64,000 nucleotides of DNA from Gemmatales bacterium (GCA_026004675.1 BPJP01000014.1:1-64000), one strand, 5' to 3'. Positions 43,523 through 52,550 are shown, numbered from the stretch's first letter. The notes: generated from the letters alone by a model not told the origin. Program-made: numbers and translations.

Positions 43523-44566
43523 ATGGTTCAAGCAATCGTACTCTTTGGCATGGTGATGGTACCTGGAGCTGAAGCCCCACCCAGAGATCAGACGGGAGTC
43601 CATTGGGTGCTGCCGTTTACCAAAGCTCATAAAAAGGCCAAAGAAGAGAAGCGCTTGCTGGCGATCAAGCCGATTGCCTTCGGCACGTCGGCTGATGGTG
43701 GCTGGTGACCGGCGGCGGAAATCTTCAGAGCGGGTCCGCTCTGCGACGAACGCATCATTCGACTGCTGAACCGCCGATTTGTGCCGCTTTACTTCGATCT
43801 GTCCGACCGAGGTGCCGCTGCCGATCCCGAAGCCCGCAAATTCGTCGTCGCTCAACGAAAAGAACTGGCCGGGGGCGCCGTCCCCACACCGCCCTTTCTG
43901 CTCATGAATGCCGACGGAAAAGTGCTGGCTGCTGTCAATGCGTATGCCTCGCCCGACCAGATTTACGAGGCCATGCGCAAGGTATTGCGAAACCATCCTG
44001 AGTATGACCAACCCAGCGAAGAGGAAAAGAAGCTGCGATCCCCGATCGAGCGGGCACAAGTTCAGATCGACTTGGGAAATTATGACGAAGCCCGCAAAAT
44101 TCTTAAATCCGTCGACACAGATGAGGCGCATTACCTGCTCGGTCGTTTAGCTCGTTTCGGACGCAATTGGCAGGAAATGGAAAAGCAGTTCGCTTGTGTC
44201 AAGAATGACGCTTTTTCCAATGACATATTGATGGAACGGGCCTACCCGTTGTGGTTCGGCAAAAAGTTCGCCGAACTTCGCGATCACCTGAAAGGGTTTC
44301 CAAAGTCGAGCCGCCGCTATACGGAGGCGCGCTACTACGAAGGTTTGGCCTGGTACCACCTGGGCAAAAAAGACAAAGCATTAGAAATCTGGAAAAGCAC
44401 CATAACCGGTTGCACGCAGGATCCGTGGATCTATCGAGCGGACTGGGCCTACACGACGACAAAGGACAGTGCGCGAGGAATCTTCACCACCGCTGGCAAA
44501 AGAACATCCCTCTTGAACCGCATCGGCTACATGGGGCGGCGCAATCCCGACCTGCAAGGACCATGA
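43523..44566 (+). CDS. Probable selenocysteine-containing thioredoxin-fold TPR protein (in-frame TGA at residue 62)
   Basis: One frame of 348 codons is interrupted only by TGA at 43706-43708. Before it: a weak signal-like start (MVQAIVLFGMVMVPGAEA) and LLAIKPIAFGTSADGGW. After it: PAAEIFRAGPLCDERIIRLL, NRRFVPLYFD, then VPTPPFLLMNADGKVLAAV, the cis-Pro part of a thioredoxin fold. The TGA falls where thioredoxins have the first Cys of WCxxC, so reading it as selenocysteine (U62) gives GGWUPAAE. TPR-like helices follow (about 170-330, ERAQVQIDLGNYDEARKIL). Resolving Cys is absent. The downstream GTG at 43781 lies inside the fold and is no start. The stop overlaps the ECF sigma gene (ATGA). Alternatives: Cys codon mutated or misread to TGA. 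Confidence 0.75.
43706..43743 (+). promoter_or_regulatory. Candidate bacterial SECIS element directly after the in-frame TGA
   Basis: After TGA (43706-43708) and 17 bases, CAGAGCG (43726-43732) pairs perfectly with CGCTCTG (43737-43743) around the loop GGTC (43733-43736). Bacterial SECIS hairpins lie within the coding sequence just 3' of UGA and carry guanines at the start of a small apical loop; E. coli fdhF has GGUCU. The UGA-to-loop distance (24 bases) lies within the range reported for bacterial SECIS models. Structure is by eye; no folding energy computed. Confidence 0.65.
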
Positions 44567-45690
44567 ACCGTGAGCGCTTGGGAGCAGCAGAAATGACGAC
44601 GGCAACTCTTTCGCAGCGGTTTCACGATTGGTTGGCCCGATTTCAGTCGCACGGGTCGGACGCCGAGCTTGTCGAGCGATTTGTTCGCGATCGAGACGAA
44701 AATGCGTTTGCCACCTTGATGGCTCGCCATGGTGCCATGGTGCGAGGTGTGTGCCAGCGTTTGCTGCACCAGGCACAGGATGTGGAAGACGTGTATCAAG
44801 CGACGTTTTTAGTGTTCCTTCAACGTGCGAACCGCATCCGTCGACCGGAAGCGGTCGCGTCGTGGCTGCATGGTGTAGCCCGGCGTTTGGCCTGGAAAAA
44901 GCGCCGCCGGCAGCAGACCGCTGCTGGCGAACCTTTGCCCGAGTCCGCCAGGCAAACGACCGATGAGCTTTCAGTGCGGGAATTCAAAGAAACCATCGAT
45001 GCCGAGATTAGCCGGTTGCCGGAACGCTACCGCAATGTGCTGATTCTCTGCTGCATGGAGGGAAAAACTCGTGATGAAGCGGCCCATCTTTTGGGATGGT
45101 CGGTCCAGTCGGTAAAAGGTCGGTTGGAACGTGCTCGACAAATGCTGCGCTGTCGACTGGAACGCAAAGGAATAGCCTTGGCGATCGCCATGTTCTTGCT
45201 GAAGGAAAGCACGGTTGTCGCCGCTTCGCAAAAGACGCAACATGCCCTCCGTCAAGCGGCGCATGCGTGGCGGAACGGTCAGAATCTGCCTGCCTCGCTT
45301 TCGCCACAAGTTATCGAACTGGCGCATTCCCTTTCTGCTCGTTCTCTTTCGTCTGTTTTGACACGTCTCATGGCGTTGGCAATGGTTTCCGCCACGCTCG
45401 GACTCGGTGCGGCAAACGGGATAGCCGATTTAACCAGAGAAGACAAGGACGACAAGCCGACTGTATTGGCGGTTCGAAGTGACAGGCCAGTTCCTCAAGA
45501 AAGCGCGGCAGCGGCGGTCCCTCAGTCCGCTGCCGAGAAACCAGCGCCTGTGGTTCGAGTGAAGATGGCGATGAGGCAACCGCTTAAACGGCTCCACGTT
45601 GCCGCCACGATACATCGGACGAAAGGGCAGGACCAACGCTTGCCGATCCATGTCCAGTCTGTGCGGGCGCACGTGGTGGGACCGGAATAG
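44563..45690 (+). CDS. ECF-type RNA polymerase sigma factor with C-terminal extension
   Basis: A 375-residue sigma factor. Region 2 (about residues 30-105): LVERFVRDRDENAFATLMAR, DVEDVYQATFLVFLQRA, VASWLHGVARRLAWKKRRR. Region 4 (about 145-205): LPERYRNVLILCCMEGKTRD and GWSVQSVKGRLERARQML. A further 170 residues follow, with a hydrophobic segment (about 270-295, LMALAMVSATLGLGAANGIA) that could be a TM helix with a Pro/Ala/Lys-rich tail, as in planctomycete ECF factors with fused signalling domains. ATG 44563 overlaps the upstream stop (ATGA); 44593 is an alternative start. It abuts the convergent sigma gene by 1 base. Confidence 0.92.
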   Translation: MNRERLGAAEMTTATLSQRFHDWLARFQSHGSDAELVERFVRDRDENAFATLMARHGAMVRGVCQRLLHQAQDVEDVYQATFLVFLQRANRIRRPEAVASWLHGVARRLAWKKRRRQQTAAGEPLPESARQTTDELSVREFKETIDAEISRLPERYRNVLILCCMEGKTRDEAAHLLGWSVQSVKGRLERARQMLRCRLERKGIALAIAMFLLKESTVVAASQKTQHALRQAAHAWRNGQNLPASLSPQVIELAHSLSARSLSSVLTRLMALAMVSATLGLGAANGIADLTREDKDDKPTVLAVRSDRPVPQESAAAAVPQSAAEKPAPVVRVKMAMRQPLKRLHVAATIHRTKGQDQRLPIHVQSVRAHVVGPE

Positions 45691-45691
45691 G

Positions 45692-47248
45692 TTAGTCGTC
45701 CTTGCAAGCGTCTTCGGTGAAACCTTCTAGTCGTCGGCTTCGCAAAGGCTGGCGCAGCTTGAACAGCCCGCGAGCCTCGATCTGCCGAATCCTTTCCCGC
45801 GTGATGCCGTAAACCTTGGCAACTTCGTCGAGCGTACGCGGATTCCCGTCGTTCAGACCGAAGCGAAGCTCGATCACTTCCCGTTCGCGTGGCGCCAGCG
45901 AGCGCAGCACTTCGTTAATGCGTTCACGCAAGAGATTCTGATCGACCATTTGCCCGGGGTTGCTGGCTGAGCTATCCCGCAAGAACTCCTCGAGAACTCG
46001 CTCGCCTTCGGTCCCGAGAGGTTCGTTCAAGCTGATAGGGTGTCGACCGACGGCCCGCAGAGAACGCATCTCTTCGACGGATATGTTCATCAGCTTGGCG
46101 ATCTCTTCATTGGTTGGTTCACGGCCGGTTTTGCCGAAAAACTCCGCTCGTATCCGCTCGATATTCGCCAACGCTGCCACCTGATGGCAAGGAACCCGAA
46201 CGGTACGGGCATGATCCGCCAGTGCACGGGTAATCCCCTGGCGAATCCACCAGGTTGCATACGTGCCGAACTTGAAGCCAAGGCGGTGTTCGAACTTGTC
46301 GACAGCCCGCATCAAACCGCGATTGCCTTCCTGGATCAGGTCGGCAAAAGCCAATCCGCGATTGCGATAGCGTTTGGCAATGGAAACAACCAGCCGGAGA
46401 TTCGCCTCGGCCAACTCGCTGCGAATTTGCTGGTATTCGGCCTGTCGCCGCTTGATCACAGCCGCCAAGGCCTGCAACTCATCCGGAAACGCTCGCAATT
46501 CGGCAAGATTATCGCGCAGTTCCTTGACGGCGCGAGCCCTCTGTTCGCGATCGGCACGCGACAAAGCGCGTTGTTCCGCTCGTTCGTTCAGTTGCCCGAC
46601 GGATTGGACACGTTTGACGAATGCTTCTGCCCAGCGTTCCAGCAGGTCGGTGCGCGGCGACAGCTCATCCGCCAGCCTGGCGGCCTTGCGCAGTTGTCGC
46701 CACAGAACCCGGCTCCAGCGGGCCTTGGCCGCCGCCTTCGTAGTCCGCATCCGCGACCGAAAACCGCTTCGCGATTGCTCCAGGATGCGACGCAAGGTAC
46801 GCAGGTTATGAGGCAACCGCGCCTGAATCTGATCCCGGCTACGGTTCATGCTGGTGACGATGTCCACCATCGGATCCAAGGCGAGCTCCCCTGCCTGGAT
46901 CTGGGTGAAAACCTCCACCACTTTTTCAAGCACAGCCCAGCTGCAAAGAGCGGCATGGCGAAATCGGTTCCGTGCTCGTTCCAAGCGATAGGCAAGGTCC
47001 AGTTCTTGCGGACGCGTCAAGAGAGGAATCGACCCCATTTGCCGCAAGTACAATCCCAGTGCATCGTCAAGGGACCGGCTTGTGCTCTCCTCTGTCGCTG
47101 GAGCCGCTGCCTCGTCCCAATCGGTTTCGTATGCACCGTCCATGCCCTTTTTCATCTTCGCTTCCTTACGATCAGGGGTAGAGGTCGTCTCATGCGATGA
47201 AGTAGACTTTCGTGTGCTCTCCGTTTTATCTATGCGCGATTTCATCAT
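45692..47248 (-). CDS. Sigma-70 family RNA polymerase sigma factor (SigA/RpoD-like)
   Basis: A 518-residue group 1/2 sigma factor. Region 1.2: [21 protein letters not shown] non-conserved helical insert (about residues 90-230, rich in Arg/Ala) precedes region 2 ([60 protein letters not shown]). Region 3 is [20 protein letters not shown] and region 4 [38 protein letters not shown]. It lacks the acidic 1.1 domain of a standard primary RpoD, so an alternative group-2 factor is possible. TTG at 47281 and ATG at 47155 are other start options. Confidence 0.93.
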   Translation of the reverse strand: MMKSRIDKTESTRKSTSSHETTSTPDRKEAKMKKGMDGAYETDWDEAAAPATEESTSRSLDDALGLYLRQMGSIPLLTRPQELDLAYRLERARNRFRHAALCSWAVLEKVVEVFTQIQAGELALDPMVDIVTSMNRSRDQIQARLPHNLRTLRRILEQSRSGFRSRMRTTKAAAKARWSRVLWRQLRKAARLADELSPRTDLLERWAEAFVKRVQSVGQLNERAEQRALSRADREQRARAVKELRDNLAELRAFPDELQALAAVIKRRQAEYQQIRSELAEANLRLVVSIAKRYRNRGLAFADLIQEGNRGLMRAVDKFEHRLGFKFGTYATWWIRQGITRALADHARTVRVPCHQVAALANIERIRAEFFGKTGREPTNEEIAKLMNISVEEMRSLRAVGRHPISLNEPLGTEGERVLEEFLRDSSASNPGQMVDQNLLRERINEVLRSLAPREREVIELRFGLNDGNPRTLDEVAKVYGITRERIRQIEARGLFKLRQPLRSRRLEGFTEDACKDD

Positions 47249-47632
47249 TCGCCCAGTCTGTTCCGATACTTCTGCCAACAAGGCTACCTAAAGGACGACG
47301 CCCATCGCGCGGAGTGTATTCAATGCACGGCGCATGGGACAGTCTTTCTACGCACGCCTGGTCCAAATCGTTCATTGGTGCCGGCGCTGCTTCGATCGCT
47401 GCGGAGACGAACGATAACCAATCGAAAGTATCGCTCCTACTTAATCTTACGTAATTGTTTGCCCATTTTCCAGCGCTTGCGAGAAATTCAGCGAGATTTC
47501 TTGCGGAAACGATAGAAATGTTTCATGAACTGAAGACCAGGGCTTGTCGTGGTCATTCGGCGCGCGAAATGTCCCCGCCATCGTTTTTTGTCAGCAGGAC
47601 GGTAAGGCGGGCAGGTCGAATGAGAAGGCTTG
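47249..47632. other. Intergenic region without a recognised gene
   Basis: Between the sigma-factor start and the end of the aminotransferase gene. Open frames in it lack homology or ribosome sites. It contains the sigma-factor promoter and presumably the transcript end of the aminotransferase. An AT-rich patch (TACTTAATCTTACGTAATTG, about 47437-47456) is the only notable feature. Confidence 0.4.
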
Positions 47633-48946
47633 TCAGCATCGAGCCGTGCTTTGGCTTGTCGCCTTGGCAATTCTGCCTGTACAAGCTTCGACTGCTTTGG
47701 CCAGTCGCCGGACAGCCTCGCCGATTTGTTCCAAGGGCACGACGCCGAAGCTCAGACGTGCTTCATTCGTCCGCACGCCATTCTCATCATCGACATAGCA
47801 GAACTGGCCAGGCACATACAGCACACCTTCTTCAAGTGCTGCCTTCATCAACGGGCTGTCAGGGCCTGTTTCCAGTCCAGGCGGGAATGTGACCCACACA
47901 TAGAGCCCGCCATCGGGATGCGTCCACTGGATGTCGCTGCCGCCGAATTCGTTTTCCAAAGCCTCCAGCAAAGCGTCGAGCTTCTTGCGATAGACTTTAC
48001 GCAGTTGTTCGACATGGCTATCGTAGGCGCCGGTTTCCAGAAGGTGGTCGAGCAAATGCTGCGTAAGGTTGTTGGAGCCGAAGTCGTGGTTGCCTTTGAG
48101 TCGAAGCAGCGGGCCGACCAATTCGTGGGGCAGAAAGCCGTAGCCCGTCTTTAATCCCGGTGCGCACGGCTTGGAAAAAGTCATAGCCAGGATGACGAAT
48201 TCATTGGTCTTATCCAGACTTTTGATGCTGGGAATGTCCTCGCCAGCGTAACGCAATTCCCGGTATGCCGAGTCCTCGAGAATCAAGATGCGATGGTCTC
48301 GGCTATAGCGTTTCACCAGTTCGAGCAGATGCTGCCGTCGTTCCAGCGACAGGTTCAGCCCTGTCGGATTCTGGAAATAATCGCACACATAGATCAACCG
48401 CAGTTTGCCGATTTCCCCCGTATGCTCCAGCCGATCGAGCAATTCCTCGAGCAGATCGGTCTGCATGCCGTTTTCATCCATGGGGACGCTCAATGTCCGC
48501 GCTCCCATGCTGTCGAGCGTGCCCTGATAGACGAAATAAGCCGGAGCTTCGGTAATCACCAGATCGCCGGGATCGAGAAGCAGCTCGCTGACAAGATAAA
48601 GAAGCTGCTGCGAACCGGTTGTCACCACCACGTCGAGAGGGGTCAGCGAAATGTCAGCCGGGTCCGCTATGCCGTCCAGCTTGCAGAGTCGATCCAGCAG
48701 TTTTTGCCGCAGCGGCGCATACCCTTTGGTTGTTCCGTATTGCAAAGCGGCATAGGCCCGTTCCGGTTCCGAGAGAATCTGGGCGAAGGCACCCCGGACT
48801 TCTTCCGCGGGGAGCGACCAGGGATCGACGAGGCCGGCAGCCAGACTGATCAAATCCGGATTCTCGATCGCTTGCTGCATGAAATAGGTAATCGGCTGAT
48901 CGTGCGTTCGCAACGCTTTTTCGGAATAATGCACCGGCACAGGCAT
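47633..48946 (-). CDS. PLP-dependent aminotransferase (class I/II, 2-aminoadipate/aspartate type)
   Basis: A 437-residue fold-type I aminotransferase. The N-terminus ISLAAGLVDPWSLPAEEV matches the aminoadipate/aromatic-type branch (no MocR HTH domain). YGTTKGYAPLRQKLLDRL, VVTTGSQQLLYLVSELLLDP, the Schiff-base Lys in LAMTFSKPCAPGLKTGYGFL, and EARLSFGVVP near the C-terminus are all visible. The amino donor/acceptor pair cannot be predicted. ATG 48946 (MPVPVHYSEKAL) has GGGAGCG 8 bases upstream; the longer frame upstream is not homologous. Confidence 0.92.
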   Translation of the reverse strand: MPVPVHYSEKALRTHDQPITYFMQQAIENPDLISLAAGLVDPWSLPAEEVRGAFAQILSEPERAYAALQYGTTKGYAPLRQKLLDRLCKLDGIADPADISLTPLDVVVTTGSQQLLYLVSELLLDPGDLVITEAPAYFVYQGTLDSMGARTLSVPMDENGMQTDLLEELLDRLEHTGEIGKLRLIYVCDYFQNPTGLNLSLERRQHLLELVKRYSRDHRILILEDSAYRELRYAGEDIPSIKSLDKTNEFVILAMTFSKPCAPGLKTGYGFLPHELVGPLLRLKGNHDFGSNNLTQHLLDHLLETGAYDSHVEQLRKVYRKKLDALLEALENEFGGSDIQWTHPDGGLYVWVTFPPGLETGPDSPLMKAALEEGVLYVPGQFCYVDDENGVRTNEARLSFGVVPLEQIGEAVRRLAKAVEACTGRIAKATSQSTARC

Positions 48947-49308
48947 CGTGTTCGCTCCCAGATCAAGAATTTCATCGAATTTTACTTTAGCTGCCGCAGG
49001 CCGTTGGGGAAAGGGCGTACCCTCTCCCTCGTTGCGATTTGCTCCTCTTCCAGCCGTCGTAACCGCTAAGATTCGCCTCGAACAGGCTGACAGAAAATGC
49101 TTTACCTCTTCGGCGAAACAAACTCGAAGAATCCGTCTCCCGCCGCTTGTCAAATTTGCTTTTTTCGACAAAACTGACAGAGATGGCACGAACAGTTGTT
49201 CGGGTCCTCACCCAGTAATGGCCTCGGCAATTAGGAGGACAAGCCTGGCACGCTGTCGGCTTCATGCGCCAGAAGTCGCGCGGCCGACACGTTTGAAGTG
49301 GGAAATGT
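48947..49308. other. Intergenic region before tRNA-Arg
   Basis: No gene recognised. It must contain the aminotransferase promoter (leftward) and the tRNA promoter (rightward). Short open frames here run into the tRNA and are not credible genes. Confidence 0.4.
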
Positions 49309-49382
<74 letters not shown>

Positions 49383-49848
49383 CTTTAGGATCCGCTATGT
49401 TGTTTGTTTTCGCAAGCCGCAACTGGCAACGAGAAACGTCGCCGCCCCGTGTCCGTTCCCGACCCAAAGCGAATGTGAACTCGCCACATCATGCAACCAA
49501 GGACTACCAGTATTACGCGGCCGAAATCGGGGCATTAAAGCCTTGGATAAACAAAATCAGGTCCTTACCGCTTGCGCGGGTGCGCGCTGGAACTTGGAAC
49601 GGACTAGTGTGCAAAAACCTCACTATTCTGCGCAGAACACCAAGTCGACCGTCAACTAACGGTGTTTTTAGCGAGCGTCGCGGTGTCAGCGCGACAAGTC
49701 GACCGTCAACTAACGGTGTTTTTAGCGAGCGTCGCGGTGTCAGCGCGACGAGTCGACCGTCAACTAACGGTGATCTCGGCGAGCGTCGCGGTGTCAGCGC
49801 GACAAGTCGACCGTCAACAAACGGAGCTGTCGGCTGATGGCAATCGTG
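49383..49848. other. Intergenic region with 54-bp tandem palindromic repeat
   Basis: The left half (49383-49640) holds nothing I recognise. The right half is the tandem array. An open reading frame through the whole region (49397-49837) translates the repeat as PSTNGVFSERRGVSATSR units, but this follows from the repeat being 54 bp, a multiple of 3, and is not evidence of coding. Confidence 0.5.
49648..49824. repeat. 54-bp tandem array of the CCGTCAAC palindrome (four cores)
   Basis: Four palindrome cores, ACCGTCAACTAACGGT at 49648-49663, 49702-49717 and 49756-49771, and ACCGTCAACAAACGG at 49810-49824, are spaced exactly 54 bases apart. Each is followed by nearly identical spacer (GTTTTTAGCGAGCGTCGCGG, then TGTCAGCGCGACAAGTCG), with the third spacer slightly diverged (GATCTCGGCG). 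Flank TGTCAGCGCGACA itself is an inverted repeat. The core matches the five-copy cluster at 3649-3907, where spacing is irregular. The array sits 25 bases beyond the end of the 49849-51021 gene. Confidence 0.92.
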
Positions 49849-51021
49849 TCAGCGTCGGCGGTTGTAGTTGACGGGCCGGGTGGGGTTGCCCCGGATCTGG
49901 TCGAGACGTATCTGGGCGGCGTCTGCCTGTCGCGTTCCGGGAAACGTGACGATGACTTTTTCGAGACAAAGCATAGCCTCGTGGGGTTGCCCTTTGGCAA
50001 GCCAGGTTTCCGCCAGGGAAAGATACAGCCCGCCGAGCCGATTGCTCAGCGTGTCGCACGCCTGACGAAGCCATTCGGGATTGGCTTTGATTTCGTTGGC
50101 CAAACGGATGGCTTCCATCCCCTCGGACAGATCGGTGTAATTTTGGGCAAGTTGCTCGCAGTGCTCGAGGCAGATGAGGAACTGTTTGTTGTCGTAGGCT
50201 TCGCGTGCTTGGGCGAGCAATTCGCGAGCGCGCTGGCTTCGTTGATCGACTTTCGGTGGGGCAGCTGCCTGAATGGCCCAGGCTTTGACGAGTGGTCCTG
50301 CTTCGACGGCGGCTTGGGTGCCGGCAAACGATTTGAGAACGTCGGTGGCCAATTCGATAGCCTGTTTGGTTTGGCCAGTGGAATGCAACAGTTTGGCCTG
50401 GTCGAGTTTTTGAGTTCCCTTGCTTTCGAGTTGGGCAAGCAGTTCTTTCGCTTTGATCTGGACAGGACGTTGTTTGCCGTCCTCCACCAGTCCGCGAAGC
50501 AGAGCGATGGCGCGAGCGAAATCCGATTCACTGATGGCTTTTTTGGCTTCGGCAAAATCTCGGGTCATCCATTCGGGATTGCTGAGGCTGGCGAGCGCTC
50601 TGTTGAGGTGCCCCTGAAAACGGGTGGCATCCATATAGCCTTCGAGCGTGGCGAGGATTTTGCCATCGGGAGCGGCCAGGACGACGGTAGGATAGGCCTG
50701 TATTTGCAGAGCATCGACCAGACTAGGATTACTCGGTGCATGGATTTTAAGAGGGATGAACTCTTTATTGACGATTTCGACGATGGTGGGGTGGCGCATG
50801 GTGGTTTTGTCCAGACGGACGCAGTAGTAGCAGTTGTTGGTGCCGATATCCAGGAGGAGAGGGAGGTTTTTCTTCTGGGCCAGACTGCGTGCGAGGTTGT
50901 AGTCGTAGTACCAATGGATTTCCTCGGCGCGAAGTGGTGCGGCTTGCACGAGCAGGACAGCGGCAAGCCAAAGCCATTGCATGTGGCGAAAAGGGCTCCT
51001 GCCCCTCATTGACGACTTCAT
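49849..51021 (-). CDS. Secreted thioredoxin-fold protein with TPR-like helices
   Basis: A 390-residue protein. Signal peptide about residues 14-32 (MQWLWLAAVLLVQAAPLRAE). Thioredoxin-like domain about 33-140: LARSLAQKKNLPLLLDIGTN, then the CxxC site NCYYCVRLDKTTM, HPTIVEIVNKEFIPLKI, and the cis-Pro segment IQAYPTVVLAAPDGKIL. The remainder (about 150-380) is TPR-like helical repeats (DFARAIALLRGLVEDGKQ, TKQAIELATDVLKS, AMLCLEKVIVTFPG). It shares this Trx-plus-TPR architecture with the candidate selenoprotein at 43523. AAAGGAG upstream supports ATG 51021. Confidence 0.85.
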   Translation of the reverse strand: MKSSMRGRSPFRHMQWLWLAAVLLVQAAPLRAEEIHWYYDYNLARSLAQKKNLPLLLDIGTNNCYYCVRLDKTTMRHPTIVEIVNKEFIPLKIHAPSNPSLVDALQIQAYPTVVLAAPDGKILATLEGYMDATRFQGHLNRALASLSNPEWMTRDFAEAKKAISESDFARAIALLRGLVEDGKQRPVQIKAKELLAQLESKGTQKLDQAKLLHSTGQTKQAIELATDVLKSFAGTQAAVEAGPLVKAWAIQAAAPPKVDQRSQRARELLAQAREAYDNKQFLICLEHCEQLAQNYTDLSEGMEAIRLANEIKANPEWLRQACDTLSNRLGGLYLSLAETWLAKGQPHEAMLCLEKVIVTFPGTRQADAAQIRLDQIRGNPTRPVNYNRRR

Positions 51022-51096
51022 GATAAACTCCTTTGTTTTCCCTTTTCACCAGGGTGGAGAACCAAGCACGCCGGCATGAACCGCCTTGTCCCGTGT

Positions 51097-51996
51097 TTAC
51101 TGGGCACGGGGATGAGCTTTGTGATAGCTGTCGCGTAGCCGATGCGTGGTCACATGCGTGTAAATCTGCGTCGTGCCGAGACTTCGATGGCCGAGCAGTT
51201 CCTGAACGCTGCGGATGTCGGCGCCACGGTCCAGCAAATGCGTGGCGAAACTGTGTCGCAACGAATGGGGACTGCTGCGAGGATCAAGTCCGGCCACGGC
51301 CAGGTGCTTGGCCAACAATCGGCCAACGCTTCTTGGCGTTAGCCGGGTCCCGTTCTTGTTCAAAAACAACGCGCCTTGCTGTTTTCCCAATCGTTCGAGG
51401 AGCAGCGAACGCTGCTCGAGCCAGAGTTTGAGCGCTTTTAGTGCGGGCGGTCCGAAAAGTGCCAGTCGTTCTCGTTTGCCCTTGCCGCGAACCGTAGCGA
51501 TGCCGCTGTCTAGGTCGACGTCAGCGACATTCAGGCCCGTCAACTCGCTGACGCGCAAGCCCGCGGAGTAAAGGGTTTCAAGGATCGCCCGATCCCGGAT
51601 GCCCAAGGGAGTAGCATCGTCGGGAGTCGACAGCAGTCGGCGCAAATCCTCTTCTCCCAGGAAATGGGGGAGTTGGCGACCATGCCTGGGACCACGAATT
51701 CCCTCGGCCGGGTTCGCATCCAACTGGCCACGCCGACACAAAAACCGAAACCAGGAACGCACCGCTGCTAACCGCCGGGCCACCGTGCTCTTGGCGTATC
51801 CTTGTTCGTTCAACCAGGCGACATAAGCTCGAACTAGCCGCGTCGTCAGCCGACTTATATTGATTTCTCCGCCTGCTCGCTCGCGGAAAAACTGAACCGC
51901 CTGGGTCAAGTCCTCGCGATACGATTTCACCGTGTGCTCGGAGGCGTTTTTCTCCAAAGCCAGAAACTGCAAAAACTCTGTGAGTGCTTCATCCAT
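51097..51996 (-). CDS. xerC: Tyrosine recombinase XerC
   Basis: A 299-residue site-specific recombinase of the XerC/XerD family, resolving chromosome dimers at dif. N-terminal SAM-like core-binding domain (HTVKSYREDLTQAVQFF, about residues 20-36; RRLAAVRSWFRFLCRRG). Catalytic residues are visible: Arg in YSAGLRVSELTGLNV, Lys in VRGKGKRERLALFG, His-x-x-Arg in HSLRHSFATHLLDRGADIRS, His in ELLGHRSLGTTQIYTHV with the Tyr nucleophile in the last. Length is typical of a host XerC rather than a phage integrase, and no att-like repeats flank it. Confidence 0.92.
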   Translation of the reverse strand: MDEALTEFLQFLALEKNASEHTVKSYREDLTQAVQFFRERAGGEINISRLTTRLVRAYVAWLNEQGYAKSTVARRLAAVRSWFRFLCRRGQLDANPAEGIRGPRHGRQLPHFLGEEDLRRLLSTPDDATPLGIRDRAILETLYSAGLRVSELTGLNVADVDLDSGIATVRGKGKRERLALFGPPALKALKLWLEQRSLLLERLGKQQGALFLNKNGTRLTPRSVGRLLAKHLAVAGLDPRSSPHSLRHSFATHLLDRGADIRSVQELLGHRSLGTTQIYTHVTTHRLRDSYHKAHPRAQ

Positions 51997-52072
51997 TGCA
52001 TTATTGCACGCGATACCGTTTGCCCCTTTGGTCTTTTCGTGGCACCGAGTTATCTAGCTCGATGCCGTTGCC

Positions 52073-52306
52073 CTATAAGCGCGGTTGCGACATCTGGTCG
52101 GTCCGCACAACTGCTTGTTCACGCGTTTTCTCCGTCAAGACGGCGGCATCGAACCAGCTGAAACTGAGGTCAGGGTTGGCCGCATGGTCGCGAAAAACGT
52201 CGATCAATTGTTGCCGGCTGGAGTCGTTGAAAACGTACACGAAACGCTCGTTTCCTTTGACCAAAGCCAGGATGTTAAACTCCTTGCGCACCAGTAGGAC
52301 CCTCAT
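52073..52306 (-). CDS. Conserved hypothetical protein, 77 residues
   Basis: The conserved-looking core MRVLLVRKEFNILALVKGNE is followed by RFVYVFNDSSRQQLIDVFRD, HAANPDLSFSWFDAAVLTEK and an Arg/Gln-rich end. I associate this sequence type with small planctomycete proteins of unknown function. ATG 52306 is the first codon of this core; a longer frame to 52549 has low-complexity, non-homologous sequence. There is no clear Shine-Dalgarno site. No TM segment or signal peptide. Confidence 0.55.
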   Translation of the reverse strand: MRVLLVRKEFNILALVKGNERFVYVFNDSSRQQLIDVFRDHAANPDLSFSWFDAAVLTEKTREQAVVRTDQMSQPRL

Positions 52307-52550
52307 GGAGAAATCGGTTTCGTGTATTTGCCGCCGGAAATTGGTATCGTCTGAAAAAGGAAAAGGGCTTTGGTTGCAGTTGGGAGTCGGTGTTGCCGAG
52401 GCTTCCTGGGCTTCAGCATAATCGCTACATTCGCTTGCTTCCGGCGAGAGCAAGCCTGAAGATAGACTGGGCAGAAAGTGCGAACTGTTGCGGAAGTGCG
52501 GGTGGTGACGAAAGAAGTGGGCTTCTGACATCCTCTCGAAAGAGGGCATC

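Noticed and set aside
44251-44562. Upstream extension of the ECF sigma frame
   Set aside because: Overlaps the thioredoxin-TPR gene in another frame; the conserved sigma sequence begins after 44563.
46040-47200. 386-residue plus-strand ORF
   Set aside because: Antisense to the sigma-70 gene with all conserved regions.
49397-49837. ORF translating as repeated PSTNG... units
   Set aside because: It begins just after the tRNA, and the apparent protein repeat follows from a 54-bp DNA repeat being a multiple of three; no ribosome site, no family.
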